A stretch of 64,000 nucleotides of DNA from Actinomyces glycerinitolerans. GTDB lineage: Bacteria > Actinomycetota > Actinomycetes > Actinomycetales > Actinomycetaceae. The position numbers and the translations under genes are program-made. Shown in pieces: positions 53,976 to 62,114 of the stretch. The first letter of the stretch is position 1, and every line of letters begins with the position of its first letter. The notes under the pieces are model-generated. The model saw only the letters and a program-made list of their open reading frames with translations, had not been told where the DNA came from and did no database searches. Location of the stretch: contig NZ_FQTT01000013.1 in assembly GCF_900098745.1 (NCBI RefSeq), forward strand, positions 186,001 through 250,000, given 5' to 3'.

Positions 53976-54710
53976 ATGAGCTACACACGTAGTCTTTGCT
54001 CGTCCTTGGTGCTGGTACTGGCGGTCGGCCTGGTCGCTGCCTGTGGTCATGGTGGCGCTGATCAGGAGGCTACCGCCACTCCGGAGCCCATTCCCACCAC
54101 GGCCCTGGCGCTCGCGGACATCCCAGGCGCAACCAGTCAGACCGCCTACCCCGGAATGCGTGTGGAAGTGATTTGCAAACGCATCGAAAACAGCATCTAC
54201 AAACTCGTCCTACTGTCTGAGCCTGACCACGCGGTCACCGTCGAGTATGAAGTGGGCGATGCCACTGTGTATGAGACTCTCACCCTCGCCCTGACCACTA
54301 TAAGGCCCAACGGGAGTTTCGCCAGCATTGCTGAGGATGTAGCCGTCTGCGACGGCACCGATCGGACCACCCAGTTCTGGTCCAACGGCGCACCCGATCC
54401 CGAGCACGGCGTCCTCCACGCCACCGCGGGCCTGCCGGACACCCTGGCAGGTTTCACCATCACCACGACCGGTGAGGATGGCGCCCAGCATCATATTGAG
54501 CGCATCTACGCCGCCGTCACCACCAACAACGGCGAGTACCCCGGCATCATCGTGCTGACCACCGTGTCCAACACCGACCAACCCGCAACACCAGCGCCCC
54601 TGGACCTGCTCGACGCCGCACTCCAACGCGCCGATGCGACCCTGGACCCCACCGCCATCACCACCGACCTCGGCCCCCACACCACACCCCAACCCACCAA
54701 CACCCCTTAG
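53976..54710 (+). CDS. Lipoprotein paralogue 2
   Basis: 244 aa from ATG 53976, chosen by alignment with copies 1 and 3; in-frame ATG 53961 and GTG 53892 are alternatives and none has a strong ribosome site. Signal with lipobox LVLVLAVGLVAACGHGG. The mature domain is PIPTTALALADIPGATSQTAYPGMRVEVICKR ... DHAVTVEYEVGDATVYETLTLALTTIRPNG ... LAGFTITTTGEDGAQHHIERIYAAVTT and a Pro/Thr-rich end TTPQPTNTP. Over 80% identical by eye to copy 3 in the C-terminal half, so the duplication is recent. Function unknown. Confidence 0.85.
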   Translation: MSYTRSLCSSLVLVLAVGLVAACGHGGADQEATATPEPIPTTALALADIPGATSQTAYPGMRVEVICKRIENSIYKLVLLSEPDHAVTVEYEVGDATVYETLTLALTTIRPNGSFASIAEDVAVCDGTDRTTQFWSNGAPDPEHGVLHATAGLPDTLAGFTITTTGEDGAQHHIERIYAAVTTNNGEYPGIIVLTTVSNTDQPATPAPLDLLDAALQRADATLDPTAITTDLGPHTTPQPTNTP

Positions 54711-54835
54711 CGGCGAAGACAGCGCAGGAGCATTGAGGCACGATATGGTAACGGGTGCCGGCATCCAGTCCCGCCGGGACGGCACGCCAGTGTTGTGGAC
54801 GCCAAACAGCTGCCAGTGATAGATGAGAGGTTGTC

Positions 54836-56677
54836 GTGACCGGTTCCACCGACACACCGAGCCACCACTCTCGACGCATATTTCTCGGTATGTCGCTCGC
54901 CGCCTTGCCGGTCGCGGCTTCGCTGGCCGCCTGCCATGACAAGTCAACCACCTCCGTGGATGCGATTCCACTGGATGGCTTCACCACCGCAGTCCTCCGA
55001 CAGGAAGATGCCGACGAGCTCACCCTGGGCAAGCTGAGCAGTTTTCTGGAAACCTCGTGCGACGACTCCGATGCCCTCGCTGCCATGTTCAGTGGTCTGG
55101 GTGCCGATGGGACGCTGGCACTGACCGAGGCGGTGGGTGATCATGTGGGCCTGACCCACCGGGCCAGTGACGCCGAGAGCAAATTGGCCCGGAAGACATT
55201 GGGCCAGTTGAAACGATCCCTGGGAGCCGCGTCGAAGAAGTGGGAACTGGGCTACGCCCGGCGGTTCGGCGCCGACCTGGTCGAGGCGGCGGCGTACCCG
55301 GACCCCGCCTCCCTCTACTACCAGCTCGGCAACCGCAACGAGTCCCTTGCATATCTCCTCTACGACGCCAGTGGAGCCAGCGACGAGCTCATCCTCGGCG
55401 CAGCCGACAAGATGGACCGAATCCAACGGCAGGCGGCAGCAGCGGGGTACCCACACGATTGGGCGTGGAACGGCCGACCACGCTTCCTTCCGGGCATGGT
55501 CGAGGAGGCCGACGAGGATTGGGCCCACGACATCCCCACGATCATCATGCATGACCTGGGTGCCCACGGCCGCGCCTCCTACAAGTTCTTCACCGGCGAC
55601 GATGGCCGCGTTGAGTACTGGGTCGGTGAGCACGTCTACGACGGCGACCTGTCCGGCATCGCCGCAGCCCTGGACTCCGCCTCAACCACAACCGACTTCA
55701 TGACGATCGATCGTCAGGCGTGCGCGAACGTTGCCGCATTCGGCATCGAAGCCATGGCGCACCGGAAGGACTTCGGCGTCAAGCGCGTCAAGCACGGCAA
55801 GCGCGGTGTTGAAGGTGCACAGTCCCTCGAACACATCCTTGAGGCCTACATGGATTCCCTGATCGTCTCTTACGCCACCGGGGGTTGGGAATACCCCGGC
55901 ACCTACACCCTCACCACAGCAACCGGCCAAAAGATCCCGAACAGCCCCTGGTTCAACCACATTAGCCTAGACGTGATTCTAGGGGTTATCGGCCGCGACG
56001 GCCGAGCTATGATCCACCTGCGCACCGCTGTCAACAACGCGGAGCTCAACTCACTACCGCCAGGCAGCGACGAAGAAGACCTGACGATCTTTGCCGACTA
56101 TTGGGCCGAGGTTGAAGGCGGTACTACAAATGCCATCGGTACGGGAGGTATCCGGGGAGCGGCAAATCCGGACTACCGGTTCGCTCAGGCGTGGACTGAT
56201 TTGGCTAACAAGCCCGCCTCCGAGCTCGCCGAGCTCGCCCAACAATGTGTCTCCGACGCCTTTGACAATGCAGCCGTGTGTGACTCAAGCACGCTGATTG
56301 ACCTGCTGAAGGACGACACCAGCCTCTGGCGGAACGGTGACGACAATACCGACGAGAAACGGCGAGCCATCAGAAATGCAGCCTACTCCTCCTACATGCG
56401 CCGCATGCTCTGGGCTGCCGACGCCGCGGGCCTCAACGGCTACCAAGACCCCGACTCAGGCCACACTCTCGACAGTTATTCCACTGCCACCGTCCAAGAT
56501 CCTGACGGCACCTACCGACTAATTACACCGCAAGAATACGAACATTTGAGCGACGAGGAGAAAAAGAGAGCGAACACCGAACTAGAGATGCTGGCCGACA
56601 CCCCGGGATGCATGGGTGATGCCGTCGGCGAAGTGAAGAACAGTTTTGATCAGCAATTCCAGGAACGCTACCCATGA
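54836..56677 (+). CDS. Tat-exported lipoprotein paralogue of the 678-aa protein
   Basis: 613 aa from GTG 54836 (GAGAGG 5 bp upstream). The N terminus is SHHSRRIFLGMSLAALPVAASLAAC: twin-arginine SRRIFL, hydrophobic core and lipobox, quite unlike the ESX-like head of the paralogue. From about residue 60 it follows the same core: MFSGLGADGTLALTEAVGDHVGLTH, TIIMHDLGAHGRASYKFFTGDDGRVEYW, GVEGAQSLEHILEAYMDSL, SSYMRRMLWAADAAGLNGYQDPDSG, DQQFQERYP. So the same domain is delivered by a different export route and anchored in the membrane. ATGA overlap with lipoprotein 3. Confidence 0.85.
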   Translation: MTGSTDTPSHHSRRIFLGMSLAALPVAASLAACHDKSTTSVDAIPLDGFTTAVLRQEDADELTLGKLSSFLETSCDDSDALAAMFSGLGADGTLALTEAVGDHVGLTHRASDAESKLARKTLGQLKRSLGAASKKWELGYARRFGADLVEAAAYPDPASLYYQLGNRNESLAYLLYDASGASDELILGAADKMDRIQRQAAAAGYPHDWAWNGRPRFLPGMVEEADEDWAHDIPTIIMHDLGAHGRASYKFFTGDDGRVEYWVGEHVYDGDLSGIAAALDSASTTTDFMTIDRQACANVAAFGIEAMAHRKDFGVKRVKHGKRGVEGAQSLEHILEAYMDSLIVSYATGGWEYPGTYTLTTATGQKIPNSPWFNHISLDVILGVIGRDGRAMIHLRTAVNNAELNSLPPGSDEEDLTIFADYWAEVEGGTTNAIGTGGIRGAANPDYRFAQAWTDLANKPASELAELAQQCVSDAFDNAAVCDSSTLIDLLKDDTSLWRNGDDNTDEKRRAIRNAAYSSYMRRMLWAADAAGLNGYQDPDSGHTLDSYSTATVQDPDGTYRLITPQEYEHLSDEEKKRANTELEMLADTPGCMGDAVGEVKNSFDQQFQERYP

Positions 56678-57408
56678 GACGCGCGCGTAGTCTTCGATCG
56701 TTCTTGCCGCTGGTCCTGGCGTCCTTCCTCCTTGCTGGTTGCGGTCACGGTGGCGCCGGCCAAGAGGCGACCGCCACGCCGGAGCCCATCCCCACCACCG
56801 CCCTAACGCTCGCAGACGTCCCCGGAGCAACCAGCCAGGCCGCCTACCCCGGAATGCGCGTGGAAGTGATTTGCAAGCGCATCGAAAGCAGCATCTACAA
56901 ACGTGTTCTACTGTCTGAGCCTGACCACGCGGTCACCGTCGAGTATGAAGTGGGCGACGCCACGGTGTATGAGACTCTCGCCCTCGCCCTGACCACTATA
57001 AGGCCCAACGGAAGCTTCGCGAGCATAGCCAAGGACATTGCCGCTTGCGATGGCACCAAAGAGGAGACCCAGTTCTGGTCCGTGGGTCCACCCGAATCCG
57101 AGACCGGCGCCTTCCACGCCACTGAGGGCCTGCCGGACACCCTGGCAGGTTTCACCATCACCACCACCGGTGAGGATGGCGCCCAGCATCATATTGAGCG
57201 CATCTACGCCGCCGTCACCACCAACAACGGCCAAGAGCCCGGCATCATCGTCCTGACCACCGTATCCAACACCAACCAACCCGGCGCACCCGCGCCCCTA
57301 GACCTGCTCGACGCCGCCCTCCAACGCGCCGACGCCACCCTCGACCCCACCGCCATCACCACCGACCTCGGCCCCCACACCACACCCCAACCCACCAACA
57401 CCCCTTAG
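56674..57408 (+). CDS. Lipoprotein paralogue 3
   Basis: 244 aa. The ATG overlaps the stop of the Tat-type paralogue. Signal RARSLRSFLPLVLASFLLAGCGHGG with lipobox LAGC; the mature domain matches copies 1 and 2 (GATSQAAYPGMRVEVICKRIES, EYEVGDATVYETLALALTTIRPNG, HHIERIYAAVTTNNG) with the same TTPQPTNTP end. The constant coupling large protein-then-lipoprotein implies that the two act together, for example as a surface complex or as protector and toxin. Last gene before the convergent EccC gene, 18 bp away. Confidence 0.87.
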   Translation: MRRARSLRSFLPLVLASFLLAGCGHGGAGQEATATPEPIPTTALTLADVPGATSQAAYPGMRVEVICKRIESSIYKRVLLSEPDHAVTVEYEVGDATVYETLALALTTIRPNGSFASIAKDIAACDGTKEETQFWSVGPPESETGAFHATEGLPDTLAGFTITTTGEDGAQHHIERIYAAVTTNNGQEPGIIVLTTVSNTNQPGAPAPLDLLDAALQRADATLDPTAITTDLGPHTTPQPTNTP

Positions 57409-57426
57409 CATCAGGCGGCCCAGGGC

Positions 57427-60400
57427 CTAGCCCGCGCTGCCGCCGCTGGGCACTTGTGCCCAGGCCCAAGTGCCCGATCTGACCAGGATGCCGCGCCCCA
57501 ACGGAACGGGTTGCCCCACGGAACGGGGCAGGCGGGCGGACAAGACCTCGCCGTCCTGCGAAGAGCGCGGAGCCAGGATGAGCCCGGTCCGGTTCCGCTT
57601 AATCAGAGTCATCAGGCCCCGGTACATGCCTGTCAGCTCGTCCACGCCACTGGCCACCAGCACGCCACCGCTCTGGTCACGGCATGCCTTGACGTGCTCC
57701 TCAAACACTTTCACCAGGACATGATCATTGCCCAGCACGTCGTAGTCATCCACCACGACGAGGGTCTGCGTGCCGTGGACCTGCAATAGCTTCCGCAGGT
57801 CGTCGGCCTTGGCCGAACTGTCCAGCACTCCAACGACCCGGGGGTGGTTTCGGAATTCGCTCACCGGCGACCGGCGGGCGAGTACGAGGATCACCGGGGC
57901 GCCGCCGTCCAGCGCGGTTCGAAGCCCGAAGCACAGGGCCGTCGACTTGCCCGAGCGCCGCGGCCCCGTCACCAGCACGCCGTTGCCGACCTCGTCCATG
58001 CGTAGCGGAAGCATGGACAGCGTGTCGCCGCCCACCGCGAGCGCGAATTCGCCCGGAGTCGGCCGCGGCCCCAGCGCCAGCGCATCGGCGGTCGTAATAG
58101 CCAGCGGCAACTCGTCCACGCGCGCGGGCCGACGGGCCGCCGGAATCTTCCCCCAGCGCTGCTTGGCCTCCTCGCCCTCCCGGTGCACCGCGGCAACCTG
58201 AGCAGTACCGGCTGCGTCGGCGTCGAGCAACGCGAGTTGTACCTCCCGCACGCTAGTCCCGCTGCGGAAGGCGCGTCCAGGAGGCATGGACTGGGGCACG
58301 TCACGGCTGCGCATGCCGACTAGTTCGAAGTCCTCCGCGGCGGGCATGCGCAGCACGATCCGATCCTCGAGCATCATGCCCATGCGCCCCCTGAAGGTGC
58401 CGCGGTCGCCGGAGATGACGACGCGCAGCCCGGCGGCGGGCCCCTCCCGCAGCAGCGTCTCCATCCGATCCAGGAGCAGCCCGTTGTCAACCTGTTCGAA
58501 GGCCGCCTTGAAGCCGTCCCAGCGATCCAGTAGCAGCAACAGGTAGGGCATGCGCTCCGAGGGCGTGACCGCGGCTCGTTGCTCGGTGATCGAAGCAAAT
58601 CCGGCGACGGCGAGCGCCTGCTGGCGGCGGCTGACCTCCTTACTCAGGAGGTCGGTGAGCCGACGCAACCGTTCGGGCTGGTCGCGGGTGACCACTGCGC
58701 CGGTGTGTGGCAGGGAGACCAGCGGCAACAGCGCTCCGGTACCGGCGTCGATGCCGTACATGTGTAGGTCTTCGGGCGAGGCGGTGCGCGCGGCCGCTAC
58801 GGCGAGTGCACGCAGCAGCGACGAACGACCGGATCGCGCCGCCCCCGCTACGCCGAGGTGCCCGGCCCGCGTGTAGTCCCAGCTCATCACCCGCTGAGCC
58901 TGCTCGGAGGGGATGTCTTCCAGTCCGAGGATCAGCGGGGGCAGCAAGCCCCGCGCCCTCAGCTCGGCCTCGGCTTCTGGAGTGGCCGTCTCGTCATCAC
59001 TCGTCTGCGTGGCATCCGCACCCGAGGTCTCGGCGTCCTGTCGTTCCTCCAACTGGTCGAGGGTCACGTTCTCGGGCAGAGGGGCCAGCCACGGGCTGTG
59101 CGGGGTGGGCCGCCCGGTTTCCTCGTGGGCCCGGTTCATGGCGTCTACGAGCGTGGCCAGATCGGTGGGGATCGAGACGTCCTCCTCCAGCTGGGGCGCG
59201 GCCGCCTCGGGACGGGACATCTCCGCCAAAGTCAGGGCGCTGGTGCGCAGCGCCGCCTGCGGCAGGGCGCCGCGGGGGCGCCCACCTACCCGTGCGGCCT
59301 GGAACTGCCGTAGGCTGGCGTGCCCCAGCCGGGCATATGCGCGTCCGGGGATGGACGGCGGGATCTGCGCGGAGGCCGCCGATTCGATGACGTCGTCGGA
59401 ATCGGCCTCGTCGGTCACGCGCAGGGCGATGCGCAGGTTGGTGTTGGACTTGATCTCGGCGGAGACCACGCCGGCGGGCCGCTGCGTGGCCAGGACCAGG
59501 TGCACACCCAGGGAGCGTCCCCGGCGCGCGATATCCACCAGACCGGTGACGAAGTCGGGCAGCTCCGCCACGAGCGCGGCGAACTCATCGATGATGATCA
59601 TGAGCCGTGGCATGGGCTCGTCCCCGGGCTTCATGGCCGCCACATAGTCTTCTATGTCCTTGGCGTCGGCGCGTGCCAGCTGCAGTTCGCGCCGGCGTAA
59701 TTCGGCACCGAGCGATTCCAGTGCCCGGGCCGTAAGGTGCCCATCGAGGTCGGTGACCATGCCCACGGTGTGCGGCAGCCGGGAGCAGTCCTTGAAGGCA
59801 GCACCGCCCTTGTAATCGATCAGTACGAAGGTCATGTCATCGGGCGAGTTGCCTACGCACAGGGAGGCGATCAGGGTTTGCAGCAGCTCGGACTTACCCG
59901 AGCCGGTGGTGCCGGCCACCAGTGCGTGCGGCCCGTCGGCGCGGATGTCCACGGCGAACAATCCCTCCGCATCCTCTCCGATGATGGCTCGGGTGGTACG
60001 CCCCACCCGCTGCCATGCCTCCAGCACACTCTGGCCGTTGGGTTCGGGCATGCCGACCACGTCCAAGAATCTGGAGCTGGTGGGGATCGAGCCTTCCGCG
60101 GCGGCCGCGGACACATCACGGATCGGGGCCAAGGCCCGGGCCACCCGCTCACACCACCCTGCGGGCACGAGATCCAAGTTGACCTGCTCAATCTCATCGC
60201 GGTCGGTCTCTGCGAGAGTCACCGGGCCCGGCCCGGTAGCGACCACGGCGCGGCATTCCTCCGGTAGGGCTGTCCGATCCGTATCCAGGCACAGCAGGTG
60301 AATGCCGTGCTGGGGGCCATCGCGCAGAATGCGCACCATGCCGGGAGCCAGGCGCAGTGCCCGCGCCCCGTCCAGCACCACCAGGATGCGGCCGGGGCGT

Positions 60401-62103
60401 CCACTGATCCCTTCCGCCGGGCCGGACTCAATGGTCTCAAGCAGTTCGTTGATGCGTCGGGTGACGGTCTCCTCGTCGAGTCCTACGCGCGCCCTGGCCC
60501 CGACACCCTCCGGGGTGCGCAGGTGCGGCAGCCAACGCGCCCAGTCCCACTCGGACCGGCCCGGATCCTGCCGTCCCGGGTCGGTCAGGATGACCAGGTC
60601 CAGCTCGGCCGGGGAGTGCAGCACGGATGCCTGGGCCACCAGCCATGCGGCCACCCGGTGCCGCTTCTCTCCGGCAACGCCTACGGCGCCGAGCCGCCCG
60701 AGTCCAAGCGTCACCGGGACGTCTGGGACGGTCCAGCGCAGCGGCTCCTCGTATGAGGCGCGGGTGGGGTCCTGAAGGACAACCTCGCTGGGCACGTCCG
60801 CGGTGCCCAGGCGCAGGTCCAGCCAGTCCGGGTCGCTGGGGCGGCGCTCCCACAGCCCCGAACGGGGGCCGGTGGCTCGCAGCAGGACCTCCGCCGGGTC
60901 CGGAGAGTCAAGGCGGCGCAGGCCGCGTTCCTCCAGTAGGGCCCGGTGGGCGGCGGACTCGGTCGCGGCCTTCTGCTGGCGGTAGCGCCGCACTTCGTCA
61001 CGGTAGACGCGCTTGCGGCTGGAGCGGCCTTGCATGCGGTTGGCCAGCATCATGAGCGGGGACAGCAGCACGAACAACAGCGTCGTCGTCCGGTGGGTCA
61101 TCAGGTACAGGCCGCCGCCCATCACCAGTGGCGACAGGAGCAGCGCGAACGGAAATGGCGGTTTGCGGGGCTGCTGGGGCTCACGCGGCAGGGTGAATAC
61201 CCGTTCCCGCGTGGGGCGGGCCAGGCGCGGGGGCCGGTTGAAGTCGATGGTGGGCTCGCCCGGAGTTGGAGTGGCTACCGCGTCCGCGGTTGGCACCGGG
61301 CCGATGACCAGCTGGCTGTGCCCGACGGACAGCACCGCTCCGTCCTCCCAGACGGTGTCGGGTTGCAGCGCACGGCGATCCAGTTCCAGGAAGCTGCGGG
61401 GGGCGTCGGGCTGCTGTTCCTCCAGAGTATTGACGGTCTCCGCGTCGGTCTCGTCCTTCTTCCGGCTTCTCCGGCTTCCGCGCCGGCGCTCGAGGACAGG
61501 CTCCCGTTTCAGTCCCAGGACCAGCGGCCCCGGCAAGGCGTGCTTCCGCAGTGGGGCGGGTTCCATGAGCCGGTCAACAGCCTCGTCCCGCGGGCTGAGC
61601 ACGGCGCGGCCGCCGGAGAATACGACAAGGTCAACCAGGGCACCGGCCTCCTGCTCCTCCAGGCGGACGTCGGCATCGGCACCCCCGATCGTGTAGCGCC
61701 CCAGCCCAAGACGGTGCACCGCGCCCGCGCCCGGGCCGGAGACGACCCGCAGTTCGACGACGCCGTCGGGCTCGTCGTCATCGGGCAGGTTGGCGGGACC
61801 GCCCAGGCCGAGCACCATGCCGTCGTGCACGGCCCCCTCCCCCAGCCTGGCCCCCGGGTCCAATCGGGTGGAGCCGGTCCACAGGGAGGGGGACGGACGG
61901 CGTGGCTCGCGCACATCGTCCTGACGCGCAACCACGAGTTTGAGCGGCTGCTCCGGAAGCTCTCCGCCGGGCGTGCCGACCAGCGCGTGATCGAGCGCGT
62001 CGGCAAGCTCCCTGACCGTTGATTCCGGTTGGGCGGTGACGATCAGGTCGCGGGGCTGTCGCCCGTCGGCGGCGGTGGGGTGGACACTGAGCAGTACGCG
62101 CAT
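57427..62103 (-). CDS. EccC/EssC-like type VII secretion ATPase with FHA domain (FtsK/SpoIIIE family)
   Basis: 1558 aa from ATG 62103. Order: ubiquitin-like/EssC-type N terminus (VLLSVHPTAADGRQPRDLIVTAQ), FHA domain about residues 120-200 (HRLGLGRYTIGGADADVRLEE), two hydrophobic helices near 320-360 (FPFALLLSPLVMGGGLYLM, LLFVLLSPLMMLANRM), then three FtsK/SpoIIIE ATPase domains. D1 has Walker A GTTGSGKSE at 731-739 and Walker B RLMIIIDEFAAL; D2 has a degenerate GAARSGRSS near 1086; D3 has GPRRSGKST at 1380-1388. This is the motor of a type VII system at the inner membrane. No other ecc gene and no WXG100 gene is in the window. No ribosome site; probably coupled to the BTAD gene 11 bp upstream. 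Confidence 0.93.
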   Translation of the reverse strand: MRVLLSVHPTAADGRQPRDLIVTAQPESTVRELADALDHALVGTPGGELPEQPLKLVVARQDDVREPRRPSPSLWTGSTRLDPGARLGEGAVHDGMVLGLGGPANLPDDDEPDGVVELRVVSGPGAGAVHRLGLGRYTIGGADADVRLEEQEAGALVDLVVFSGGRAVLSPRDEAVDRLMEPAPLRKHALPGPLVLGLKREPVLERRRGSRRSRKKDETDAETVNTLEEQQPDAPRSFLELDRRALQPDTVWEDGAVLSVGHSQLVIGPVPTADAVATPTPGEPTIDFNRPPRLARPTRERVFTLPREPQQPRKPPFPFALLLSPLVMGGGLYLMTHRTTTLLFVLLSPLMMLANRMQGRSSRKRVYRDEVRRYRQQKAATESAAHRALLEERGLRRLDSPDPAEVLLRATGPRSGLWERRPSDPDWLDLRLGTADVPSEVVLQDPTRASYEEPLRWTVPDVPVTLGLGRLGAVGVAGEKRHRVAAWLVAQASVLHSPAELDLVILTDPGRQDPGRSEWDWARWLPHLRTPEGVGARARVGLDEETVTRRINELLETIESGPAEGISGRPGRILVVLDGARALRLAPGMVRILRDGPQHGIHLLCLDTDRTALPEECRAVVATGPGPVTLAETDRDEIEQVNLDLVPAGWCERVARALAPIRDVSAAAAEGSIPTSSRFLDVVGMPEPNGQSVLEAWQRVGRTTRAIIGEDAEGLFAVDIRADGPHALVAGTTGSGKSELLQTLIASLCVGNSPDDMTFVLIDYKGGAAFKDCSRLPHTVGMVTDLDGHLTARALESLGAELRRRELQLARADAKDIEDYVAAMKPGDEPMPRLMIIIDEFAALVAELPDFVTGLVDIARRGRSLGVHLVLATQRPAGVVSAEIKSNTNLRIALRVTDEADSDDVIESAASAQIPPSIPGRAYARLGHASLRQFQAARVGGRPRGALPQAALRTSALTLAEMSRPEAAAPQLEEDVSIPTDLATLVDAMNRAHEETGRPTPHSPWLAPLPENVTLDQLEERQDAETSGADATQTSDDETATPEAEAELRARGLLPPLILGLEDIPSEQAQRVMSWDYTRAGHLGVAGAARSGRSSLLRALAVAAARTASPEDLHMYGIDAGTGALLPLVSLPHTGAVVTRDQPERLRRLTDLLSKEVSRRQQALAVAGFASITEQRAAVTPSERMPYLLLLLDRWDGFKAAFEQVDNGLLLDRMETLLREGPAAGLRVVISGDRGTFRGRMGMMLEDRIVLRMPAAEDFELVGMRSRDVPQSMPPGRAFRSGTSVREVQLALLDADAAGTAQVAAVHREGEEAKQRWGKIPAARRPARVDELPLAITTADALALGPRPTPGEFALAVGGDTLSMLPLRMDEVGNGVLVTGPRRSGKSTALCFGLRTALDGGAPVILVLARRSPVSEFRNHPRVVGVLDSSAKADDLRKLLQVHGTQTLVVVDDYDVLGNDHVLVKVFEEHVKACRDQSGGVLVASGVDELTGMYRGLMTLIKRNRTGLILAPRSSQDGEVLSARLPRSVGQPVPLGRGILVRSGTWAWAQVPSGGSAG

Positions 62104-62114
62104 GATTACTTGCT

